In this document: positions 45,972 through 53,899 of the stretch, in pieces
Layout: each line of letters starts with the position of its first letter
Position numbering within the stretch: the first letter of the stretch is position 1
Source of the DNA: an uncultured Prevotella sp.
Lineage (GTDB): Bacteria; Bacteroidota; Bacteroidia; Bacteroidales; Bacteroidaceae
Assembly: GCA_944320235.1 (NCBI GenBank)
Contig: CALUGQ010000009.1
Location: 1-64,000, forward strand
Direction: 5' to 3'
DNA: 64,000 nucleotides
The notes under the pieces: generated by a model
Told to the model about the DNA's origin: nothing
Databases searched by the model: none
The model's input: only the letters and a program-made list of their open reading frames with translations
Made by a program: the position numbers and the translations under genes

Positions 45972-47159
45972 ATGAAAAAGGTATTTGAGAAAATCATCAG
46001 CGGAGTCATCACCTGTAGCGGATTCATCACCAGCCTGGTGATACTGCTCATCGTGCTGTTCCTGTTCTCCGAAGGCCTTGGGCTGTTCTCGCAAAAGACA
46101 ATAGAGGAAGGCTACACCCTAGTAGTACACAAAAGCAACCCCGTAAGCGAGCTCAACGCAAAACAAATAAAGGAAGTGTTCGACGAGGACATAACCGACT
46201 GGCAAGACGTAGGCGGCAACCCGGGGCGCATCATGGTGTTCCGCTTCGAGGAAATGCAGGAGCATTTCAGCGAGCAAGAGCTCGGCCCCAACTACGAGAA
46301 CGCCACGGCCTGCATCAACACCCTCGTCGAGCGCAACCCCGGCATCATAGCGTTCGTTCCCGAGGAGTTCGCCCCGGGCGACGGGTCTGGCGGCAAACGG
46401 CTGCGAGACCACAAGATAGCGATAGGCGAAGTGTTCGCCGGCTGCGAGTGGTTCCCCACGGCCACGCCCGCAGCGCAGTTCGGCTTCATGCCCCTGATAC
46501 TGGGAACCGTGTGGGTAACCGTCTTCGCCATACTCTTCGCACTGCCCTTCGGACTTTCCGTAGCCATATATATGTCAGAGGTGGCCTCGGCCAAGATGAG
46601 GGCCATACTGAAGCCCGTCATAGAGCTGCTCAGCGGCATCCCCTCGGTAGTTTACGGCTTCTTCGGCCTCATAGTCATCGTGCCGCTGCTGCAAGACGTG
46701 TTTGGGCTGCCCGTGGGCGAGAGCGGGCTGGCCGGTGCAATAGTGCTCGCCATCATGGCACTGCCCACAATCATCACCGTAAGCCAGGACGCAATGCAGA
46801 ACTGCCCGCGCTCGCAGCGTGAGGCAAGCCTTGCACTCGGCGCATCGAAATGGCAGACAATATACAAAGTGGTGATGCCGTATTCCATCTCGGGAATAAC
46901 CTCCGCGATAGTACTAGGCATAGGGCGCGCATTCGGAGAGACCATGGCCGTGCTGATGGTGACGGGCAACGCGGCCGTCATACCGCTCTCCATCACCGAC
47001 CCGCTGCGCACCATACCCGCCACCATAGCCGCCGAACTGGGCGAAGCCCCGGCCGGGGGCCCACACTACCAGTCGCTCTTCCTGCTCGGCGTGGTGCTAT
47101 TCTTCATAACGCTCATCATCAACTCAAGCGTTGAATACATATCGTCTAAAAACAAGTAA
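45972..47159 (+). CDS. pstC: Phosphate ABC permease PstC with inserted PstS-like periplasmic segment
   Basis: The protein has 395 residues from ATG 45972; the longer frame begins upstream of the promoter box. After membrane segment 1 (about residues 15-38) comes a periplasmic insert at about 49-158. It aligns with lobe 2 of PstS: LVVHKSNPVSELNAKQIKEVF against VVVNPGNPVTNLTRQQLEDIF, then TDWQDVGG and RNPGIIAFVP. The phosphate-binding SSGT loop of PstS is absent. The permease part begins near 170 with the EAA loop (ASLALGASKWQTIYKVVMP) that docks PstB. PstA follows after two bases. The usual PstC has no such insert (about 300-320 residues). Confidence 0.9.
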   Translation: MKKVFEKIISGVITCSGFITSLVILLIVLFLFSEGLGLFSQKTIEEGYTLVVHKSNPVSELNAKQIKEVFDEDITDWQDVGGNPGRIMVFRFEEMQEHFSEQELGPNYENATACINTLVERNPGIIAFVPEEFAPGDGSGGKRLRDHKIAIGEVFAGCEWFPTATPAAQFGFMPLILGTVWVTVFAILFALPFGLSVAIYMSEVASAKMRAILKPVIELLSGIPSVVYGFFGLIVIVPLLQDVFGLPVGESGLAGAIVLAIMALPTIITVSQDAMQNCPRSQREASLALGASKWQTIYKVVMPYSISGITSAIVLGIGRAFGETMAVLMVTGNAAVIPLSITDPLRTIPATIAAELGEAPAGGPHYQSLFLLGVVLFFITLIINSSVEYISSKNK

Positions 47160-47161
47160 TC

Positions 47162-48049
47162 ATGGAAAACAAGATATCAATAGCCGGCAACCACGCCCGC
47201 AAGATGGTGGCACAGAATGTGGCCTTCGGCCTTTTCAAGGTGCTCAGCGGTGTCATCGTGACCATACTTTTTGTCATCCTGGCGTTCATAATAGTAAAAG
47301 GCGCAAGCGTGCTGAGCTGGGACTTCATCACAACCCCGCCCACCGACGGCATGAAAGGGGGCGGCATATGGCCGGCAATCGTAGGCACCTTCTACCTGAT
47401 GGTGGGCAGCGCGCTGTTCGCTTTCCCCCTCGGCATCATGAGCGGTATATACATGAACGAGTACGCCCCGAAGGGAAAGGTGGTAAGGTTCATCCGCATG
47501 ATGACCAACAACCTGGCCGGCATCCCTTCGATAGTGTTCGGCTTGTTCGGCATGTCGCTCTTCGTTGGCTTCTTCGGCTTTGGCGACAGCATCATCGCTG
47601 GCTCGCTGACGCTGGGCCTGCTGGCCCTGCCGCTGGTCATACGCACCACGGAGGAGGCGCTGAAAGCCATACCCGACAGTTTCCGTGAGGGCAGCCTCGC
47701 CCTTGGGGCCAGCAAGCTCCAGACGATATGGCACGTCATCCTGCCCATGGGGATGCCCAACATCATCACCGGGCTGATACTGGCCTTGGGCCGCGTGTCG
47801 GGGGAGACGGCCCCCATCCTCTTCACCTGCGCAGCCTACTTCCTGCCGCAGCTGCCCGAAAGCATGTTCGACCAGTGCATGGCACTGCCCTACCACCTGT
47901 ACGTGCTGGCCACGAGCGGCACCGACATGGACAAGCAGTTGCCAATAGCTTACGGCACGGCGCTCGTGCTGGTCATCATAGTGCTCTTGGTGAACCTGCT
48001 CGCCAACGCGCTGCGCAACTACTTCCAGAAAAAGCTGAAAACAAACTAA
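47162..48049 (+). CDS. pstA: Phosphate ABC permease PstA
   Basis: This 295-residue inner-membrane protein has six likely membrane segments and the EAA loop SLALGASKLQTIWHVILPMGMP that contacts PstB. Unlike PstC it has no large periplasmic insert, only the usual short loop after the first segment (SVLSWDFITTPPTDGMKGGG). It begins two bases after pstC and lies 18 bases before pstB. It forms the channel with PstC. Confidence 0.95.
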   Translation: MENKISIAGNHARKMVAQNVAFGLFKVLSGVIVTILFVILAFIIVKGASVLSWDFITTPPTDGMKGGGIWPAIVGTFYLMVGSALFAFPLGIMSGIYMNEYAPKGKVVRFIRMMTNNLAGIPSIVFGLFGMSLFVGFFGFGDSIIAGSLTLGLLALPLVIRTTEEALKAIPDSFREGSLALGASKLQTIWHVILPMGMPNIITGLILALGRVSGETAPILFTCAAYFLPQLPESMFDQCMALPYHLYVLATSGTDMDKQLPIAYGTALVLVIIVLLVNLLANALRNYFQKKLKTN

Positions 48050-48067
48050 CACAACACATAACCGATT

Positions 48068-48820
48068 ATGAGCAAGATTGATGCACAACACGTCGACTTC
48101 CATTACGGCTCGTTCCATGCGCTGAAAGACATCAACATGAGCATCGACGAGCACGAGGTGGTGGCCTTCATCGGCCCCTCGGGGTGCGGCAAGTCTACAT
48201 TCCTGAGGCTGTTCAACCGCATGAACGACCTCATTGCCGACACCAGACTCGAGGGGAAAATCACCATCGACGGGCAAGACATATACGACCGCTCGGTCAA
48301 CGTCGACGAACTGCGCAAGAACGTGGGCATGGTGTTCCAGCGCCCCAACCCTTTCCCAAAGAGCATATACGAGAACGTGGCCTACGGGCTGCGCGTGAAC
48401 GGTGTGAAGGACGAGGCATTCATAGCCGAGAGAGTGGAGGAGTCGCTGCGCGGGGCGGCACTGTGGAACGAGGTGAAGGACAAGCTCAAGAAGTCGGCCT
48501 ACGCCCTCTCCGGGGGGCAGCAGCAGCGGCTCTGCATCGCCAGGGCCATGGCCGTGCAGCCATCGGTGCTGCTCATGGACGAGCCGGCATCGGCGCTCGA
48601 CCCCATATCAACGGCCAAGGTGGAAGAGCTGATACACGAAATAAAGAATGACTACACCATAGTCATCGTGACGCACAACATGCAGCAGGCTACCCGCGTG
48701 AGCGACAAGACGGCTTTCTTCTACCTCGGGCAGCTCATCGAGTATGACTACACGACGAAGATTTTCACCAACCCTTCGAAGGAAGAGACGCAGAACTACA
48801 TAACCGGACGATTCGGATAA
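48068..48820 (+). CDS. pstB: Phosphate ABC ATPase PstB
   Basis: This 250-residue ABC ATPase has Walker [10 protein letters not shown] (36-44), signature [15 protein letters not shown], Walker [13 protein letters not shown] and the switch His in [22 protein letters not shown] is the PstB-type Q-loop. It powers phosphate uptake through PstC/PstA and is followed after 21 bases by phoU. Confidence 0.96.
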   Translation: MSKIDAQHVDFHYGSFHALKDINMSIDEHEVVAFIGPSGCGKSTFLRLFNRMNDLIADTRLEGKITIDGQDIYDRSVNVDELRKNVGMVFQRPNPFPKSIYENVAYGLRVNGVKDEAFIAERVEESLRGAALWNEVKDKLKKSAYALSGGQQQRLCIARAMAVQPSVLLMDEPASALDPISTAKVEELIHEIKNDYTIVIVTHNMQQATRVSDKTAFFYLGQLIEYDYTTKIFTNPSKEETQNYITGRFG

Positions 48821-48841
48821 ACATAATCAAAGACTAAAGCT

Positions 48842-49558
48842 ATGGTAAAATTTGTAGATGAAGAACTCGTAAAGATACGCAAGGAAGTGCTGGACATGTG
48901 GACTCTCGTATACGACCAGATGCGGAACGTGTGCGAGGCCATACCATCCTCTGACAAGGAAAAGGCATGGGACGTGCTCATACGCGAGAAGCGCGTGAAC
49001 GCTTCGGAGCTGAAACTGGACTGCGACGTCGAGGACTTCCTCGTGCTTTACAACCCCGTGGCCATCGACCTGCGCTTCGCGCTGGCCATGCTAAAGATCA
49101 ACGCCGACCTCGAACGCATAGGCGATTTTGCCGAGAACATAGCCCGGTTCATCATCAAGCAGAACGGTGAGCCCATCGACCCCGAACTGCTCAAGCGCAT
49201 AAGGCTGCAGGAAATGGTTGACGGGCTGCTCGACATGCTCATCACCTCGCGCCTCGCCCTCGACAAGGAGGACCTGGCCATGGCCAACAGCCTGTTCGAA
49301 AAAGACAACCTGCTCGACGAAATAAACGCGCAGGCCACCGACGTACTGGCCGAATATGCAAAGGAGCACCCCGACAAGACCGGCTTCTGCATAGACTTCA
49401 AGAGCGTGTTCCTGAGGCTGGAGCGAGCCGGTGACCACGTAACCAACCTCGCCGAGGAGATAGTGTTCTACATAGATGCCGAGGTGCTGAAGCACGCCTC
49501 TGACGAGACGAAGATGCAAAAGGCACTTGCAAGCCGCATGAAGGAGGGGCAGGACTGA
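48842..49558 (+). CDS. phoU: Phosphate signalling protein PhoU
   Basis: This 238-residue all-helical protein has two PhoU repeats. Each has a metal-binding E/DxxxD-type motif: LKINADLERIGDFAENIARF in the first and LRLERAGDHVTNLAEEIVF in the second. PhoU represses the Pho response and restrains PstB when phosphate is plentiful. It is the last gene of pstCAB-phoU and is followed by a strong hairpin at 49574-49620. No PhoR/PhoB pair lies in the window. Confidence 0.94.
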   Translation: MVKFVDEELVKIRKEVLDMWTLVYDQMRNVCEAIPSSDKEKAWDVLIREKRVNASELKLDCDVEDFLVLYNPVAIDLRFALAMLKINADLERIGDFAENIARFIIKQNGEPIDPELLKRIRLQEMVDGLLDMLITSRLALDKEDLAMANSLFEKDNLLDEINAQATDVLAEYAKEHPDKTGFCIDFKSVFLRLERAGDHVTNLAEEIVFYIDAEVLKHASDETKMQKALASRMKEGQD

Positions 49559-49573
49559 CACACTGCACCGCAA

Positions 49574-49620
49574 CGCGGAAGCCCGCCTGGCAGCTATTTG
49601 CAGCCAGGCGGGCTTCCGCG
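49574..49620 (+). terminator. 18-bp hairpin after phoU
   Basis: Perfect arms 49574-49591 and 49603-49620. TTTGT follows. It is the likely end of the pst transcript and lies in the convergent gap to the AlkZ-related gene. Confidence 0.7.
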
Positions 49621-49665
49621 TTTGTAAAACAGTTTCGCAAGTCTCGGCTTGCGCCATAACCCGCT

Positions 49666-49775
49666 GTCGCCCAATGGATTGGGAAACGGGCCGCCCCGCA
49701 TCGCGGAACGGCCCGTTTCGTAGTGTGAAACTGCCTGTTTCGATAGCCCATACAGGCCATATCGCGCACACAAGC
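49666..49775. repeat. 22-bp repeat array G (five units)
   Basis: Units start at 49666, 49688, 49710, 49732 and 49754. The third is closest to consensus (begins GGCCCGTTTCG, ends GTGAAAC). It lies in the convergent gap between phoU and the AlkZ-related gene, past the phoU hairpin. Confidence 0.75.
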
Positions 49776-49881
49776 CTGCACGCACACGCCCAGCGAGGGC
49801 TGCCTGTATGCTTTTTTCATGCCGCCGCCACTGCAACCCTGCCTGCCGCAAAAACGCAACGCCGCCTGCCCTTGCCACCGC

Positions 49882-50595
49882 TCATACCCCTATAAGCTTT
49901 TCGACCTTGCGCTGGTCGGCGCCGGGGAAGAGCCCCAATAGCCAGTCGGCCATGCGGCGGCGCGACTGCCGGGGCGTGCGCCCCCCGACGGCAGCCTGCC
50001 AGTCTATCTCATACATGGCCTCGGGCGTGCAGTAGCGGGCCACGCCCCAGCCGTAAGGCTCGCCCCGCCGCGACACCTGGTACTCAAAGTCAGCAATGCA
50101 TACGTATGTACCCATCTGGAGCGTGGCTATGAGCGAGTCGAAGGCAGTGCCGTTGCGCCTGTTAGGCAGCGGCTCGGCGGGGGCGTCGGGGTTGAAGAGC
50201 GTGCGCTTGCGGCTCAAGTTGAAGCCGCTGGCCACCTTGAGTTGCTTCGACAGCATGGACTCTTCGCGGCGGAGCACTTCGAGTATGTGGCGCGAATCGC
50301 CGCCCATCGACTGCAACGGGTACAGGCTGCGCCGCCAGTTCATGAAGTCGGGCAGCCAGTCGAGGCTGACGAAACCTGCCTTGCCGCCGAAGAACTTGCC
50401 GTAGGCACACTGCCAGTGGCTGATGATGGGGCCTTTCCACTGCCACGCCCCTTGCTCGCCATGCTCGCCGAAAAGGAGGTCGGGCGGCACGAGCTCCTCC
50501 ACGGAGAAGCCCTGTATGCCGTTCTTGAAGAACGGCAGGAAGCCCCACTCGGCTATGACTCTTTCAAGTTGCCCTTGCGTCTCTACCATTGCCAT
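49882..50595 (-). CDS. AlkZ-related winged-helix protein
   Basis: This 237-residue cytoplasmic protein has ERVIAEWGFLPFFKNGIQGFSVEE, then a WQWKGPIISHWQCAYGKFF block and a late FEYQVSRRGEPYGWGVARYCTPEAM block. I recall this pattern in Bacteroidales proteins named AlkZ-related, a branch of the AlkZ/YcaQ winged-helix DNA glycosylases. The QxQ/QxD catalytic motif of true AlkZ was not found, so glycosylase activity is not claimed. It shares one base with the M64 gene (TGATG overlap) and is the last gene of a four-gene run. Confidence 0.6.
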   Translation of the reverse strand: MAMVETQGQLERVIAEWGFLPFFKNGIQGFSVEELVPPDLLFGEHGEQGAWQWKGPIISHWQCAYGKFFGGKAGFVSLDWLPDFMNWRRSLYPLQSMGGDSRHILEVLRREESMLSKQLKVASGFNLSRKRTLFNPDAPAEPLPNRRNGTAFDSLIATLQMGTYVCIADFEYQVSRRGEPYGWGVARYCTPEAMYEIDWQAAVGGRTPRQSRRRMADWLLGLFPGADQRKVEKLIGV

Positions 50596-51845
50596 CAGCG
50601 TTTTGCAGGTTCGCCGGTATAGAAATATATCATCCGCTCAAGCGCCTGGCGGCAAACGGGACAGAAGTCTGGCACGTCGTTGGTGCGCATACGGCAGTCG
50701 GCCGCCCCGCGGAACACGCCCCGCTGCTGGTAGCCGCCGCCCTCAATGAGTGTAGCCCTGCCCTCCCTCACAAGGTTCTCCCACTTGCCCTTGAAGTCAT
50801 GGCGGGTGGTGAGGTTGGGCTCCCACGGCTCTGTGTCGGCATGATACATGGGGTCGCCGTCGCCATACTCATACTCATCGCCAAGCCCTCCGAAGCTGTG
50901 GCCGAACTCATGCACCACCACCGGGCGGAACTGGTCGCCCTTGGTGTAAGTAAGGTTGTAGGAGTTGTATATTCCGCCGCCGCCATACTTGTCGGTGTTC
51001 ACCAGTATTATGATGTGCTCGTAAGGCGTCCCTGCGAGCACGTCGTGCAGCCGCTTCAGGCTGAGCGTGGTCAGGTAGCGGTCGCTGTAGAACGTGTCGA
51101 AGTGGGAGCCGAGCGCAGTCGACTTCCACACTCCCTCCGCCGGGCGGCTTGCCCCGCTGTCCTCTGAAGGCGACATCACGGCAACCACGTTGAAGCGGCA
51201 GCGCAAGCTCTTGAACGGTTCGTGGGCGAAGATGGCCTCAGTGGCAGCCTCGGCGTCGGCCATGAAGCCGCCCATCTCGCCTGGCCGATAGCCTTCGGCC
51301 ACGTAGGCTATGTGTATGCAACGCGTGGTGTCGGCCGCCCGCTGCAGCGTCTTGTATGGGGTGACATGGCTGAAGCCCTTGTGGCGTATCAGTATGTCGC
51401 CCGGGTCGACGGCATGGGTGAGCGAAGCCGTCACGCGGTTGTGCGAGTCGCGCAGCTCGATGGTTACATCGGCAGCGCGCTTGGGGTATGGCACGAGGAA
51501 CACGTTCTCAAACGACTTGGCCACTGTCTTGGCCTCGGGCGTGAGCAGCCACTCCTGGAACAGCGTGGAAAACGAGTGGCGGTAAATGATCTCGCCGCTC
51601 TGCCTGTCTTTCATTGTTATCTGCCCGTTGCCCCCTAAAGGAAGCTCGCCGAGGCGTGTACGCCGCCCATGCCAGCGCGGCATCAAGGCCTGCCCGTCGA
51701 CATAGATGGCCTGGCTCGCCGCATCGCCGGCAAAGATGTAGTCGAGTCTGAGCGTGCTGTCACGGAAAAACGTGTCAAACTGTTGCGCCACGGCTTGCAG
51801 GCAAACGGCCATTGCCATGGCTAAGATAAGCGGTATCCTCTTCAT
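50595..51845 (-). CDS. M64 family (IgA-peptidase type) zinc metallopeptidase, exported
   Basis: This 416-residue protein has a signal peptide (MKRIPLILAMAMAVCLQAVA), an N-terminal beta domain and a C-terminal peptidase domain. The zinc motif HEFGHSFGGLGDEY (His312, Glu313, His316, Asp323) is the HExxHxxGxxD signature of M64. PVCRQALERMIYFY closes the domain. Relatives cleave IgA or act in gut Bacteroidota surface proteolysis; the substrate here is unknown. The ATG overlaps the folK stop by four bases, and its stop overlaps the AlkZ-related start. Confidence 0.9.
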   Translation of the reverse strand: MKRIPLILAMAMAVCLQAVAQQFDTFFRDSTLRLDYIFAGDAASQAIYVDGQALMPRWHGRRTRLGELPLGGNGQITMKDRQSGEIIYRHSFSTLFQEWLLTPEAKTVAKSFENVFLVPYPKRAADVTIELRDSHNRVTASLTHAVDPGDILIRHKGFSHVTPYKTLQRAADTTRCIHIAYVAEGYRPGEMGGFMADAEAATEAIFAHEPFKSLRCRFNVVAVMSPSEDSGASRPAEGVWKSTALGSHFDTFYSDRYLTTLSLKRLHDVLAGTPYEHIIILVNTDKYGGGGIYNSYNLTYTKGDQFRPVVVHEFGHSFGGLGDEYEYGDGDPMYHADTEPWEPNLTTRHDFKGKWENLVREGRATLIEGGGYQQRGVFRGAADCRMRTNDVPDFCPVCRQALERMIYFYTGEPAKR

Positions 51846-52264
51846 ATCTCTTCAAATAATTGTTTTATGTATGTCCGTTCCCAGTCGGCAGGGCGGAGGC
51901 GGCGTCCGCCGTATTCAAGGATGTCGATGTCCATGCGTATCAGCCCGGCGGCGGCCTCGGCTGCTGTGCGCCCGCACCGCCTCTCAATATCCTTAGTGGC
52001 AGCGGTAAGCTCGGCAAGGCCCATGGTGGTGGTGCCGGCAAAAAGGCAGTTGAGGAAACGGTCGGACTGCATCCCGATAGGCTCCGTCCAAACCGCGCCT
52101 GTGCTCCTGCCCCCGGCCACTATGCCACCGAGCTGCCTCAGGGCCATGTCCATGGCAGCCCGCTGCCCTATGTTAGAGCCCAAGGCGATGACGACCCTGC
52201 TGGCCGGCTCGTCACTTGATGAGTTCTGTTTCGAGGAATCTGTCGAATTGTTCTTGGTAACCAT
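51842..52264 (-). CDS. folK: 2-amino-4-hydroxy-6-hydroxymethyldihydropteridine diphosphokinase (FolK)
   Basis: This 140-residue protein has VIALGSNIGQR near residues 24-34, AVWTEPIGMQSDRFLNC in the pterin site and GLIRMDIDIL, the magnesium-binding DxD segment. FolK transfers pyrophosphate from ATP to the pterin in folate synthesis. It is a little short for the family, and the basic loop (RCGRTAAEAAAG) is reduced. The only ATG lies in the end of the GH25 gene, a 53-base overlap. The first 20 residues (MVTKNNSTDSSKQNSSSDEP) are low in complexity and unlike other FolK, so they may be a by-product of the overlap. Confidence 0.75.
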   Translation of the reverse strand: MVTKNNSTDSSKQNSSSDEPASRVVIALGSNIGQRAAMDMALRQLGGIVAGGRSTGAVWTEPIGMQSDRFLNCLFAGTTTMGLAELTAATKDIERRCGRTAAEAAAGLIRMDIDILEYGGRRLRPADWERTYIKQLFEEI

Positions 52265-53816
52265 TGAATACGTTTATGTCTACATCACCGTGTATTCCGC
52301 TCACCCTCCCGTCGGGGCTAAGCTGCCAGAACACGAGTTTTATGTCGGGTTTGTACTCACCGTAGCGCGCTATCCAGACGTTGTAATTCTGCTTTATGTC
52401 GGGAGCGAGGCCCAGATACTTGTTCACGAAGCGCTGGTTGACATAGAGTATGGGCCTCACCCCTGTGCGCCTGCGCACTATGTTCATCCACGTCCTGACG
52501 CGCCGGAACAGCTCGTCGATGCCGCCAATCTGGGCTATCTGCCTGTCGGTAGGCTCAACGTCGAGCACGGGGGGAAGGTCGCCGCTCCTGAAATAAGAGT
52601 TGCGTAGGAAATGTCGTGCCTGCGCCCTGGCCGTGCTGCGCACGGAGAAGAAGTGGTAAGCACCGCAACGTATGCCGTTGCGGCGCGCCTGGAGGTAGTC
52701 GGCACGGTAGTACGGGTTGCGTATGGAACTGCCTTCGGTGCTCTTGATATATACGAACGAAACGGGATAGTCTACCTGCCCGCTTATATCCTTCTTGCTC
52801 AACCGCCCAAGGTCGGTTATGCGCAGCTGCTTCCAGTGTATCGGGTAGTACCGCCGCCCACGGCCATGCTGGTAACGCGAAATGTCGATGCCGTATATTC
52901 GCTCCGACGTATAGGAAAGCCTCTCGCCGCGATATGCGCCCGCAAGCCACTCGCCGGCCCTGAGGCGGGAGGAGTCTACGGCAAAGCCGAATCCCCAGCG
53001 GAGGTCGTCGCGCCACCTGCCTTCGTAATATGCGCCGCTGTGCATGGCATAATGTCCATGCCCGCTGGCACGCATCCTGCGGTCAAACTGGCCAACGTAC
53101 TCACCGCCACAGTCGGTCCTGCTGCCGGAGACAAGGGTGTCGGCCTCCCAAATCCCGGCAACCACACGCCCGGCCGTATCAACGGCGACTCCCGGCCCGG
53201 CCTTTGGCGACCTCAGCCACCGCCCATCCTGCCATGCGCCGCCGTTGCACACAAAGAGCACAGAATGCGTGGCGGCCGCGCTGTCGGGCTGCACCGGCTC
53301 TTCAACGTGCCTGACACCGAGCCTCGACCTGCCATTGATTGCCTCCAAGGCATCAAGCAACTGGCGGATGGCAACCACCTCGCGCCCGGTGGCAGTGGCA
53401 TGGCTGGCCACCATGTCGAAGCCTTCGTCCTGCACGCCATGCACACTTTTGTAATATTGCATCTCCTCGATGGCTGCCTCAAGGTAGGCTATGCGGCGCA
53501 TGAGACTGTCCTTGCTGTGCCTGACGACAGAACGGAGTGTAGGGCCGGGGAGCGTGACGGGGGGAGCGCAAAGGATTCCGTCGGACACAAGAGACAAGCC
53601 TTCAAGCGTGGAATCGCGGCCTATCCCACTGAAAAAAGCGATGTCTTTGCCGTCAACGCACAATGCGTTGAACGAACGTGTGACAGCGGGCGGCCTTTTG
53701 CCGCCCGCCATGTGGAAGGCCAGGAAATGCCACACAATCAAGCCCGCCGCCACGAGGCACAATGCCACGGCGGCAACAGCCAATGTCCTTTTCCTTATGA
53801 TTATATAGCCTTCCAT
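52212..53816 (-). CDS. GH25 muramidase-like protein with membrane anchor and MORN-like region
   Basis: This 534-residue protein has one N-terminal membrane segment (residues 11-32), a coiled or helical stalk (about 95-160), a MORN-like region (about 235-300, with GGEYVGQF and SGAYYEGRW) and a C-terminal GH25 barrel (from about 320, YGIDISRYQ). GH25 catalytic signs are the DxE in LDVEPTD, FVYIKSTEG and the late WQLSPDGRV. Family members cleave peptidoglycan beta-1,4 bonds. The anchor suggests work on the inner face of the periplasm. It is the first gene of the GH25-folK-M64-AlkZ run. Confidence 0.82.
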   Translation of the reverse strand: MEGYIIIRKRTLAVAAVALCLVAAGLIVWHFLAFHMAGGKRPPAVTRSFNALCVDGKDIAFFSGIGRDSTLEGLSLVSDGILCAPPVTLPGPTLRSVVRHSKDSLMRRIAYLEAAIEEMQYYKSVHGVQDEGFDMVASHATATGREVVAIRQLLDALEAINGRSRLGVRHVEEPVQPDSAAATHSVLFVCNGGAWQDGRWLRSPKAGPGVAVDTAGRVVAGIWEADTLVSGSRTDCGGEYVGQFDRRMRASGHGHYAMHSGAYYEGRWRDDLRWGFGFAVDSSRLRAGEWLAGAYRGERLSYTSERIYGIDISRYQHGRGRRYYPIHWKQLRITDLGRLSKKDISGQVDYPVSFVYIKSTEGSSIRNPYYRADYLQARRNGIRCGAYHFFSVRSTARAQARHFLRNSYFRSGDLPPVLDVEPTDRQIAQIGGIDELFRRVRTWMNIVRRRTGVRPILYVNQRFVNKYLGLAPDIKQNYNVWIARYGEYKPDIKLVFWQLSPDGRVSGIHGDVDINVFNGYQEQFDRFLETELIK

Positions 53817-53818
53817 CT

Positions 53819-53865
53819 AAAAAAAGCCACACGACAGCCCCCTTGCGCGGAGGCTTCCGTGTGGC
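53819..53865 (-). terminator. Rho-independent terminator after the rho gene
   Basis: Stem GCCACACG (53826-53833) with CGTGTGGC (53858-53865). On the minus strand the stem is followed by seven T residues. It lies 35 bases past the rho stop. Confidence 0.8.
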
Positions 53866-53899
53866 CAAGGATTAAGTTTTTTGCGCAATGATGGCCGCG

